Made by a program: the position numbers and the translations under genes. Shown in pieces: positions 6,872 through 13,939 of a DNA stretch of 32,310 nt (its first letter is position 1; each line of letters opens with the position of its first letter). The stretch comes from Streptomyces rhizosphaerihabitans (lineage in GTDB: Bacteria; Actinomycetota; Actinomycetes; Streptomycetales; Streptomycetaceae). The stretch lies in the NCBI RefSeq assembly GCF_025399795.1, contig NZ_JAODTZ010000076.1, positions 1 to 32,310 on the forward strand, written 5' to 3'. A model generated the notes under the pieces. It had not been told where the DNA came from, did no database searches, and was given only the letters and a program-made list of their open reading frames with translations.

Positions 6872-8152
6872 TTAAGAGGCAGTCACTGTCTTGTTCGGAG
6901 CGCGGCGGGAATTCGGTGTGGACCGCGTGCCCGCCCCTGCCGACGTGGTGCGGTCCGCGGCGGCCGTGGACAGGCCCGACCGCCACAGCCGTAGGAGCGA
7001 CACCCCCGCCGCCGTCGCCAGCAGGCCATTGCGTACGAGCATCAGCAGGCAGCCCGTCCAGGTGCTGCGCACCACTTCGCCGTAGAACCCCGGGTACACG
7101 ACCGAGCTGACCGCCGTCGCCGCCACGATCAGCGCGGCGACCGGGCGTTGCGTGGTGTGCCGCGAGGTCAGGCAGACGGCGGCGAGGCCCAGCAGCCACA
7201 CCATGTACTGGGGGCTGATCACCCGGCTCGTCACGGTGAACAGCAGGACGGCGGTGAGTGCCGCGTCGTACGGGGTGGCCGTCGTCCAGCGTCGTGCCCG
7301 TACGCGCCACAGCAGCACGAGCCCGAACGCGGCGACCGTCAGGGCGAGCGAGCAGGCCGCGACGACGCCGACGTACGGCCCGACGAACTCCATCGCGCCG
7401 TACTGGTAGCGGACCGTCCCCGGCCATCCGGCGCGGCGCGCGAAGCCCAGCACCGTGCCGCCGAGCGACTCGATCTGCACACCCCGGCCGCTCTGCTGGC
7501 GCAGGAAGTCGAACGGGCCGTCGAAGACGGCCGCGAGGACGGCGAGCAGCGCGGACGCGGTGACCGCCGCCGATGTCCACACCTGACGGGTGGTGCGGCC
7601 CCGGGGCGCGCCGATCAGCGCCAGCGCGGGCCAGACCTTCACCAGGGCCCCCATCGCGGCGAACGCGCCGCCCACGCGCGGTCGGCGCGAGAGCGTCAGC
7701 AGGGAGACCACGGCGAAGGCGGTGACCTGCACGTCGTACCGGGCGAGCGGGATGTGCAGCAGGAGGGGCAGGCCCAGTACCCACAGCCGGGCGCCGCGCA
7801 GACTGCGGCCGGCCCGCCGACCCGCGCGCGTGAGGACGACGGCGATCACCGCGTCGGCGGCGAGCGTGAGCGTCACGAACGCCGTGAAGTACGTCAGCCA
7901 CGGCAGCAGCGCGGGCGCCAGCAGCACCGGCCCGGCGCCCGGCGGGTACTGCCACAGCCGGTCGCCCACCGGGAACGCGCCCTGCGACAGGACGCCGTAC
8001 CAGCGGAAGTACAGATGACCCACCTCGCTGGACACCCCGCCCCCGCCGAGCGGGGCGAGGTGGTCGTGGGCGAGGAGCCACAGCATCAGAGCGCGGGTGG
8101 CGAGCCAGGCGGCGGCGAGGGCAAGCGGGCGGGGGTTCCGGAAGACGCTCAT
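6872..8152 (-). CDS. GT87-like polytopic glycosyltransferase (DUF2029 type)
   Basis: Integral membrane protein of 426 residues with about ten hydrophobic segments, resembling actinobacterial polyprenyl-phosphate-dependent mannosyltransferases (GT87, GT-C fold). Seen: an early first membrane segment (LALAAAWLATRALMLWLLA), the loop YFRWYGVLSQGAFPVGDRLW followed by QYPPGAGPVLLAP, which matches the family YPP loop, and the late SPQYMVWLLGLAAV segment. Such enzymes use a lipid-linked sugar donor on the outer face of the membrane. The ATG at 8152 is chosen; a TTG directly before it is also possible. It is divergent from another GT-C-like gene at 8246 and shares with it an AT-richer promoter region. 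Donor and acceptor are unknown. Confidence 0.82.
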   Translation of the reverse strand: MSVFRNPRPLALAAAWLATRALMLWLLAHDHLAPLGGGGVSSEVGHLYFRWYGVLSQGAFPVGDRLWQYPPGAGPVLLAPALLPWLTYFTAFVTLTLAADAVIAVVLTRAGRRAGRSLRGARLWVLGLPLLLHIPLARYDVQVTAFAVVSLLTLSRRPRVGGAFAAMGALVKVWPALALIGAPRGRTTRQVWTSAAVTASALLAVLAAVFDGPFDFLRQQSGRGVQIESLGGTVLGFARRAGWPGTVRYQYGAMEFVGPYVGVVAACSLALTVAAFGLVLLWRVRARRWTTATPYDAALTAVLLFTVTSRVISPQYMVWLLGLAAVCLTSRHTTQRPVAALIVAATAVSSVVYPGFYGEVVRSTWTGCLLMLVRNGLLATAAGVSLLRLWRSGLSTAAADRTTSAGAGTRSTPNSRRAPNKTVTAS

Positions 8153-8186
8153 CAAGCCCGGATCGTAAGCCGCATGGATGGGTCAT

Positions 8187-8203
8187 ACGGCGCGATACGC
8201 CGT
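8187..8203. promoter_or_regulatory. Inverted repeat in the divergent promoter region of two GT-C genes
   Basis: ACGGCG and CGCCGT arms surround a 5-nt centre (CGATA). It lies between the starts of the GT87-like (8152) and GT39-like (8246) genes, next to an unusually AT-rich stretch (8205-8240) with TTTAAT/TAATAG hexamers. It may be an operator; no regulator is known. Confidence 0.3.
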
Positions 8204-8245
8204 CAATACCGGTTAAAGGTTGTTTAATAGCAAAAAATCGCTCCC

Positions 8246-9835
8246 ATGGTGTATGCGTGGGCGAGGCGGTCGGCGGCTCGGCGTCCGGAGGCGGGGGCCG
8301 TCCTCCTGCCCGCCCTGGTGATGCTCGTGATCGGGCTCTGGGGGCTCGACCGCGGCGCCATGTGGCGCGACGAGGCGGTGACCTTCCAGGTCGCGCGGCG
8401 CTCGGTGCCCCAGATCTGGCATCTGCTGCACACCGTGGACGCCGTGCACGGCCTGTACTACCTCCTCATGCACGCCGTCCTCGCCCCGCACCCCGGCGAG
8501 ATCGCCCTGCGCCTGCCGTCCGTCTGCGGTGCCGCCGCGACCGCCGGGCTCGTGGCCGCCCTCGGCGTGCGCCTGTGCCGCCCGCGCGTCGGTCTGTGGG
8601 CGGGCCTGCTGTACGCCGTCACGCCCATGACCGGCCACTTCGCCCAGGAGGGCCGCTCCTACGCGCTCGTCGCGGCCGGGACGGCCGGAGCGACCCTGCT
8701 GCTGGTGCGGGCCGCCCGGTCCACCCGGCCCGGACCCTGGTGCGCGTACGGAGCCACGGTCGCCGCCACCTGCCTGCTGCACGAAATGGCCCTGCTCCTG
8801 CTCCTCGCCCATGCCGCGACGCTGGCGCTCGCCCGGGTACCGGCGAGGGTGTGGCGGGCCTGGCTCCTCGCCGCAGTGGCCGTGACCCTGGTGCTGACGC
8901 CCCTGGTCCTGGTCTCCCGGGGCCAGTCCGCGCAGGTCTCCTGGCTGTCACGCACCGGCCTCGGGAGCGCGGAGCGCCTGCTCGCGGCATTCACCGGCCC
9001 GGCCCGGCTCGTGATCGTGCCGTACCTGGCCCTCGCCGTCCTCGCCCTGCGGCCGGTGCGGACCCGGCGAGGCACTCTCTCGCTGCCGGCCGTCGCCCTG
9101 CCCCTGGCCGCGGTGCCCCCGGCGGTACTGCTGACCGTGTCGCACTGGAGGCCGCTCTACGACGAGCGGTACGTCTTCTACGCCCTCGCCGGGGCCCCGC
9201 TGCTCGCGGCCGCCGGAGCCGAGTACCTCGCGACGAGGCTGCCGCGGCCGCTGCCCCACGCGGTCCTCACCGGCGTCCTCGCCGTGACCCTCGTCTTCGC
9301 CGTCCAGCTCCCGCTGCTGCGCCAGGACCGCAGCCCCGACCGCCGCCCCGACAACCTGGCCGCCGTCTCCGCCCTCGCCCACCGCGAACTGCGCCCCGGC
9401 GACCCGGTGCTGTTCCTGCCCTCGCTCGCGCGGCGCGCGGCACTGGCGTACCCGAAGGGCTTCCGCGGGATCCGTGACATCGCGCTGAGCGTCCCGGCGC
9501 CCGCCTCCGGCACGCTGTACGGCCAGGAGGCGGACCCCGGTGAACTGCGCCGCAGGCTGGAGCGGCTCGACCATCTGTGGCTGGTCGTCGCGCCCTTCGC
9601 GACGCATCGGGCATGGTCCCCGGACAGCGCGACCGAGCGCCTCAAACTCGCCGTGGTCGGCGGGCAGTTCGTGCCCCGGGAGCAGGTCGTCCGCAAAGGG
9701 GTGACGCTGCGCCTCTATGTGCGCAGGCCTACGTACATCCCGGTGCCTCCGACAGGGCGGCTTCGTCCAGGGCTGCCGTCAGTCGGTCGAGCCGGGCCCG
9801 GAGCTCTCGGATCTCCTCCAGGTCCGCCCCGGTAG
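8246..9835 (+). CDS. GT39/ArnT-like polytopic glycosyltransferase
   Basis: Integral membrane protein of 529 residues, about ten membrane segments followed by an outside C-terminal region. Seen: the first membrane segment VLLPALVMLVIGLWGL, then GAMWRDEAVTFQVARR. This Arg-Asp-Glu loop matches the acidic first-loop motif of PMT/ArnT (GT39) enzymes, which transfer a sugar from a polyprenyl-phosphate donor. A second loop has HEMALLLLLAHAATL. No ribosome-binding site precedes the ATG at 8246, and the upstream 40 nt are AT-rich. The last roughly 35 codons overlap the 3' end of ohrR on the other strand by 107 bp and are low-complexity Pro/Gly/Arg, so the natural end may once have been near residue 495. 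Substrate unknown. Confidence 0.83.
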   Translation: MVYAWARRSAARRPEAGAVLLPALVMLVIGLWGLDRGAMWRDEAVTFQVARRSVPQIWHLLHTVDAVHGLYYLLMHAVLAPHPGEIALRLPSVCGAAATAGLVAALGVRLCRPRVGLWAGLLYAVTPMTGHFAQEGRSYALVAAGTAGATLLLVRAARSTRPGPWCAYGATVAATCLLHEMALLLLLAHAATLALARVPARVWRAWLLAAVAVTLVLTPLVLVSRGQSAQVSWLSRTGLGSAERLLAAFTGPARLVIVPYLALAVLALRPVRTRRGTLSLPAVALPLAAVPPAVLLTVSHWRPLYDERYVFYALAGAPLLAAAGAEYLATRLPRPLPHAVLTGVLAVTLVFAVQLPLLRQDRSPDRRPDNLAAVSALAHRELRPGDPVLFLPSLARRAALAYPKGFRGIRDIALSVPAPASGTLYGQEADPGELRRRLERLDHLWLVVAPFATHRAWSPDSATERLKLAVVGGQFVPREQVVRKGVTLRLYVRRPTYIPVPPTGRLRPGLPSVGRAGPGALGSPPGPPR

Positions 9836-10226
9836 CGGCCGCGATCCGGCGCGGCACGGACAGCGCGCGCTCCCGGAGCGCGGCACCCTCCTCGGTGAGC
9901 CCCACCTGCACGGACCGCTCGTCCCGCGCGCTGCGCTCCCGCCGTACGAGCCCCGCCGTCTCCAGCCGCTTCAGCAGCGGCGACAGGGTCCCCGAGTCGA
10001 GCCGCAGATGCTCGCCGACCTTCTTCACGGGCAGCTCGCCGTGCTCCCACAGCACCAGCATCACCAGGTACTGCGGGTAGGTGAGCCCGAGGTCCTTCAG
10101 GAGTACCCGGTAGACGCCGCCGAAGGCGCGTGAGGCGGCGTTCAGCGAGAAGCAGATCTGTTCGTCGAGGCGGAGGAAGTCCCCCGCCGCAGGGGCCTCG
10201 GGGCTCGGGGCGGGCGTTGCGGTCAT
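9729..10226 (-). CDS. ohrR: Organic-hydroperoxide-sensing repressor OhrR (MarR family)
   Basis: Redox-sensing repressor of the divergent ohr gene, 165 residues. Seen: the reactive cysteine in LDEQICFSLNAASRAFGG (Cys25), with Tyr39 and Tyr50 at the same spacing as Cys22, Tyr36 and Tyr47 of Xanthomonas OhrR, the pair that stabilises the reduced sensing thiolate. The winged helix (VKKVGEHLRLDSGTLSPLLKR, then the wing RRERSARDERSVQV) is typical of MarR. Peroxide oxidises Cys25 and releases DNA. A -10 box TATCCT ends 6 nt before the ATG, so the mRNA is probably leaderless, and the operator at 10249-10276 covers its -35 region, so it should regulate itself. Its 3' end overlaps the convergent GT39-like gene. 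Confidence 0.95.
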   Translation of the reverse strand: MTATPAPSPEAPAAGDFLRLDEQICFSLNAASRAFGGVYRVLLKDLGLTYPQYLVMLVLWEHGELPVKKVGEHLRLDSGTLSPLLKRLETAGLVRRERSARDERSVQVGLTEEGAALRERALSVPRRIAAATGADLEEIRELRARLDRLTAALDEAALSEAPGCT

Positions 10227-10232
10227 GCCCTC

Positions 10233-10238
10233 AGGATA
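10233..10238 (-). promoter_or_regulatory. -10 box of ohrR
   Basis: TATCCT on the minus strand, 6 nt before the ATG at 10226. The upstream promoter part falls into the OhrR box. Confidence 0.45.
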
Positions 10239-10248
10239 GCTCTTGCGA

Positions 10249-10276
10249 GCAATTTAGTTGTGCACAATTAAATTGC
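10249..10276. promoter_or_regulatory. OhrR operator: 28-bp near-perfect palindrome
   Basis: Begins GCAATTTA, has centre TTGTGCACAA and ends TAAATTGC; only one symmetric base pair does not match. It is strongly AT-rich against the surrounding DNA. It lies between divergent ohrR and ohr and overlaps the -35 of both. AATT-containing palindromes of this kind are the known OhrR target. Confidence 0.85.
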
Positions 10277-10286
10277 GTGCTCTAAT
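10258..10286 (+). promoter_or_regulatory. Promoter of ohr
   Basis: TTGTGC (10258-10263), 17 nt, then TCTAAT (10281-10286). The -35 is inside the OhrR palindrome, which explains repression when OhrR is reduced. Confidence 0.6.
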
Positions 10287-10351
10287 TCTGGTCGTGGGGC
10301 CGCCGGACCGGCAGCCCCCGCCAGGATTTCGACTTGAGAGGGATGGTCCCC

Positions 10352-10765
10352 ATGGACGCGCTCTACACCGCTGTCGCCACCGCCACCCACGGCCGCGAGG
10401 GCCGCGCCGTCAGCTCCGACGGCACGCTCGACCTCCAGCTGGGCATTCCGGTGGAGATGGGCGGCAGCGGCCAGGGGACCAACCCCGAGCAGCTGTTCGC
10501 CGCGGGCTACGCCGCCTGTTTCGCGAGCGCCCTCGGCCTGGTCGGCCGTGCCGCGAAGGTCGACGTCACCCAGGCCGCGGTGACCGGCGAGGTCGGCATC
10601 GGCAAGCAGGGCGAGGGCTTCGGCCTGGCCGTCACGCTCCGCGTCGAGCTGCCCGACACCGTGGACGAGGCGACCGGCCGCAAGCTGGTCGAGCAGGCCC
10701 ACCAGGTCTGCCCCTACTCCAACGCCACCCGCGGCAACATCCCCGTCGAGCTCGTCATCGAGTAA
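10352..10765 (+). CDS. ohr: Organic hydroperoxide resistance protein Ohr
   Basis: Thiol peroxidase that reduces organic and fatty-acid hydroperoxides, using lipoyl-type dithiols as reductant. 137 residues, the family size (OsmC/Ohr fold). Seen: the two catalytic cysteines in AGYAACFASA (Cys56) and HQVCPYSNATRGN (Cys120), and the conserved N-terminal Arg region GREGRAVSSDG. The start at 10352 (MDALYTAVATATHG) is chosen because GAGAGG at 10337-10342 is 9 nt upstream; the nearer ATG at 10343 would be too close. Repressed by OhrR from the operator at 10249-10276 and induced by organic peroxides. It ends 33 nt from the convergent membrane protein gene at 10799. Confidence 0.96.
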   Translation: MDALYTAVATATHGREGRAVSSDGTLDLQLGIPVEMGGSGQGTNPEQLFAAGYAACFASALGLVGRAAKVDVTQAAVTGEVGIGKQGEGFGLAVTLRVELPDTVDEATGRKLVEQAHQVCPYSNATRGNIPVELVIE

Positions 10766-10784
10766 CCGGCATCGAGCAGGCCGG
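10766..10784. terminator. Weak hairpin between convergent ohr and the membrane-protein gene
   Basis: CCGGC (10766-10770) and GCCGG (10780-10784) with a 9-nt loop, immediately after the ohr stop codon. There is no T-run; the stem is short. It is the only terminator-like element in the 33-bp gap. Confidence 0.35.
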
Positions 10785-10798
10785 TGCGGGACGGTTCG

Positions 10799-12484
10799 TC
10801 ATCGAGCGGCACGGACCACCGCACCGGCCTTCGCCCCGGCACCCGCACCATCCTTCGCGCCGGCTCCTGCACCGGCCGCCGCACCGGTGCGGGTGCCGGG
10901 CCCCGGGCCGATCCGGGCCAGCACCTCGCCGGTCTCCCGGCTCCACGCAACCACCGTCGCCTCCTCGGGCACCCGCCGCCAGCGCGTCAGCAGCAGCCAG
11001 CGGACGTGGTACCGGCGGGCGACGGCGGTGCGCCCGGCCCGGGTCGAGGACGGGGCGAGATAGGCGCGGACGGCCGCGAGCCGGCGCAGCCGCTCGGCCT
11101 CGTCGAGGGCGGGGTCGGGCCAGGCGGGCGCGGCGAGATCCGGGCCGTAGCCCGCGATCAGATGGACGGAGTAGTACCCGTCCGCGATGACCGCCTCGCC
11201 CGGCCGGATGTGCCGCGCCGCCCAGTCGTACGTCGGCCAGCGCGGCGGCTGGTCGAAGTCGAGCGGGTCGAGCGAGCGCGGCACCACCGCCCCGGCCTGC
11301 ACCGTGAGGAAGCCGGCCAGCGCGCAGGCGGCCGCGGCGGCGCCCAGCACCCGCCGCCCCGGTCCCCACGGCCGCGGCGCCGCGAGCTCCACCCCGAGCG
11401 CGAACTGGAGCGGCACCAGCGTGAGCCCGAGGATCCTGCCGTACGTGTAGTGCCCGCTCACCCAGCCGTACGCCACCGCCGCGCACTCCAGCGCGAACAT
11501 CAGCACCAGGGGATCGCGCCACCCGTGCCCCTCGCTCCGCCGGGCGCGCCGGGCCCGCAGCCACAGTGCGGGCACCCCGGTCAGCGCCAGCCAGAAGTGT
11601 CCGGGCATCCCCTCGTAGAGCCGCTCGTGCATGGCGTCCACGCTGCGGTCCCCGGTCAGCGCGAAGACGTCGAAGTACGGCCAGGCGTACGCGACGAGGA
11701 GTGCCACCGCGCCCGTCAGCAGCCACCGGCCCGCCACGGCCGGCCGCCGGCCGCGCTGCCCGCCCGCCACGAACGCCACCGCGCCGAGCACCGCCGCGAT
11801 CGACGTGATCGGATGCACGAGCAGGATCAGTCCGTACAGGGCGCCGAGGGCCGCGTACCCCCACCAGCTCCTGAGGCCGCTCGGGCCCACGTACCGGACG
11901 AGGCCTCCGGTGCCCGCCGCGCGCGTGCCCGTGAACGCCCAGGCCCAGAAGGCCAGTCCGATGGCGAACGTCGAGGGATAGCCGAGGTTCCCGGTCATCG
12001 ACATCAGCCCGAGGTAGCCGCTCCACCAGGCCCGCTCGGTGCCCCACAGCAGCACCATCGCGAACAGACACAGGACCGGCGCCCAGCGGCGGGGTGTCAG
12101 CACCCGCGCGAAGCGGCCGACGCCGGTCAGCAGCACCAGCAGGTTGACCGGTCCCGACAGCCGCACCACCGCCCAGCCGCCGAGACCGGTCAGCCGGGCG
12201 AAGGCGCCCTGCGCCACCGCGTACGGCGAGTAGTACGGGCTGCCCGCGCCCGGCAGGTCCGCCATCGGGTGCCGCGGGTGGAACAGGTTCGCCCGCAGTC
12301 GTTCGACGACCGCCGCGTGCTGGCCCGCGTCGCAGCACAGCGGGATCCGCCAGTGGGCGAGCGTCATCACAAGCCAGAACAGGCCGCCGAAGACCTGGTA
12401 CGGCGTCGGACGCCAGGAGCCTCTGCCGCGCAGCGCGGTCGCACCGCGGACGGCCCCACGCCGGACGACGACATCGGTGCTCAT
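10799..12484 (-). CDS. Polytopic membrane protein, GT-C-like, with low-complexity Ala/Gly tail
   Basis: 561-residue membrane protein with about eleven hydrophobic segments, not assigned to a named family with certainty. Seen: after the first membrane segment (VFGGLFWLVMTLAHW) comes IPLCCDAGQHAAVVERL, an acidic first loop as in GT-C glycosyltransferases. Later loops contain NLGYPSTFAIGLAFWAWAF and LVHPITSIAAVLGAVAF, then a C-terminal soluble part with ARHIRPGEAVIADGYYSVHL and WLLLTRW. The final roughly 40 residues are Gly/Ala/Lys repeats (GAAAGAGAGAKDGAGAGAKA) without structure. Last gene of the operon that starts at 20737; the gap to the gene before it is 84 bp. Likely a lipid-linked-sugar transferase acting on the same polymer as the TagF fusions, by context only. 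Confidence 0.75.
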   Translation of the reverse strand: MSTDVVVRRGAVRGATALRGRGSWRPTPYQVFGGLFWLVMTLAHWRIPLCCDAGQHAAVVERLRANLFHPRHPMADLPGAGSPYYSPYAVAQGAFARLTGLGGWAVVRLSGPVNLLVLLTGVGRFARVLTPRRWAPVLCLFAMVLLWGTERAWWSGYLGLMSMTGNLGYPSTFAIGLAFWAWAFTGTRAAGTGGLVRYVGPSGLRSWWGYAALGALYGLILLVHPITSIAAVLGAVAFVAGGQRGRRPAVAGRWLLTGAVALLVAYAWPYFDVFALTGDRSVDAMHERLYEGMPGHFWLALTGVPALWLRARRARRSEGHGWRDPLVLMFALECAAVAYGWVSGHYTYGRILGLTLVPLQFALGVELAAPRPWGPGRRVLGAAAAACALAGFLTVQAGAVVPRSLDPLDFDQPPRWPTYDWAARHIRPGEAVIADGYYSVHLIAGYGPDLAAPAWPDPALDEAERLRRLAAVRAYLAPSSTRAGRTAVARRYHVRWLLLTRWRRVPEEATVVAWSRETGEVLARIGPGPGTRTGAAAGAGAGAKDGAGAGAKAGAVVRAAR

Positions 12485-12568
12485 CGGGCGGTGGGGGAGA
12501 CGGGAGCGGCGGTTTCAGGCATCTGCCGTATATGCCCGCCCCGATCGGCCGCCTAGCCCGAGATCACC

Positions 12569-13939
12569 TCATCGGGCGACCTCGGTGTCCCCGCGCGAGG
12601 GCCCCGGAACCGTGCGGCCGAGTGCCCGCGCGCCCGGCCGGACGACCGCGTCGAGGAGCAGCGGAAGACCCACCGCCGGCAGCAGCCACAGCAGCACGAT
12701 CAGCCGGTCGCCCCAGACGTTGATGTCGGGGTGCGCCGCCTGGTTGAGCACCCCGGTGCCCGCCGCCGCCAGCAGGAAGACGGCGAAGGCGGGATACCGG
12801 CGCAGCGCCCCCCAGCCGGCCGCGACCACAGCCGTCAGGAACAGCGGCTCCCAGAACTGGCGGCGCACCCATTCCACCCAGAAGGCGACCTCCAGATGGA
12901 GGAACTCCGGCCATGGACGGGCACGGTCCGGGCGGGCGTAATGCCCCGTGAGCAGGTCCTGCACGCTCTCCGACTCGGACGGGTAGTGCAGCGCCCTCGC
13001 GAGCAGCACGATGGCCAGCACGCCGCAGCCCGCCACCACCCCGAGGGTCCGCAGTGGCCCGTCCCACCGGCGGCGGCGCGCCAGGAGCACCGCGCAGGCA
13101 GCGGTCAGGCACAGCCCGAGGAAGAGCGCCTGCGAGTGCTTCACCGTGAAGAGGACCGCCAGGGAGCCGCCGGCCAGCCAGGTCCCGGCCCGCGCACGGC
13201 CCTCCAGCACCAGCGCGCAGCCCCACAGCGCCGCGAGGGTCACGGCCATCATCAGGCCCTCGGTCATCGGGCGCATCGCCGTCGTACCGCACGGCAGGAC
13301 GTAGAAGAGGGCCTGCCCGGTCAGAGCCGCGCCGGTGGAGACGCGCAGGGTGCGCAGGAGCAGGAAGACGAGCACGCCCCCGGCCACCGTCACGGCGACG
13401 CCCGACGCCCACAGGCCCCACTTCACCCCCAGCACCGTGACGAACGGCACCAGCAGCATCGGATACCCCGGCCGCGCCTCGAAGATCCGCATGAAGCGGG
13501 CCGACATGAACGGCACGGTGTGTCCCGCCGTCTGCCCGGCCGCGAGCCGCGCGGACACGCCCCGCCACTCGTCGCGCCGGCACTCCGCGACGACCCGCCG
13601 GGTCGGACTCGCGCGGTGGAAGCGCACCACGTCGACGGCCTGGTTGCGCCGTGCGACGGACGCCTTTCCCGCGCAGACGTAGTCGATCGTCAGCGCGGCG
13701 GCCTCCTGCTTGCTCTCGCCGCGCAGACTCAGCGCGTACGAAAGGTAGTTCTTCGTGTCGGGGGTGTCCCGGGAGGTGAGGTTGGCGAGCTGGAGGACGG
13801 CGAAGACGACGGCGACGAGGATCACCCGGGCGCGGGCCGAACGCGGTGCGCGCAGGGCCCGCACCCGGACCCGGCGGGGACGCGCGCTCACGGAGCCGCT
13901 CGTGGTGCCGTTCACGGGGCCCTTCACGGGGCTGCTCAT
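12569..13939 (-). CDS. Polytopic membrane protein, GT-C-like glycosyltransferase candidate
   Basis: 456 residues, about ten membrane segments. Seen: a basic N-terminal tail (ARPRRVRVRALRAPRSARAR), the first membrane segment VILVAVVFAVLQLANL, then SRDTPDTKNYLSYALSLRG, whose acidic residues just outside the first helix match the GT-C pattern. Later loops include RPMTEGLMMAVTLAALWGC and DINVWGDRLIVLLWLLPAVG. The ATG at 13939 overlaps the TGA of the preceding TagF fusion (ATGA), so translation is coupled. Its expression would therefore also depend on reading of the TTA codon in that preceding gene. No family was recognised with confidence; assignment rests on topology and neighbours. Confidence 0.75.
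   Translation of the reverse strand: MSSPVKGPVNGTTSGSVSARPRRVRVRALRAPRSARARVILVAVVFAVLQLANLTSRDTPDTKNYLSYALSLRGESKQEAAALTIDYVCAGKASVARRNQAVDVVRFHRASPTRRVVAECRRDEWRGVSARLAAGQTAGHTVPFMSARFMRIFEARPGYPMLLVPFVTVLGVKWGLWASGVAVTVAGGVLVFLLLRTLRVSTGAALTGQALFYVLPCGTTAMRPMTEGLMMAVTLAALWGCALVLEGRARAGTWLAGGSLAVLFTVKHSQALFLGLCLTAACAVLLARRRRWDGPLRTLGVVAGCGVLAIVLLARALHYPSESESVQDLLTGHYARPDRARPWPEFLHLEVAFWVEWVRRQFWEPLFLTAVVAAGWGALRRYPAFAVFLLAAAGTGVLNQAAHPDINVWGDRLIVLLWLLPAVGLPLLLDAVVRPGARALGRTVPGPSRGDTEVAR

Noticed and set aside
6828..8186. A single 984-residue protein joining the GT2 with upstream sequence
   Set aside because: The upstream part is the wrong frame of the GT87-like gene; the GT2 domain begins at the ATG at 6827.
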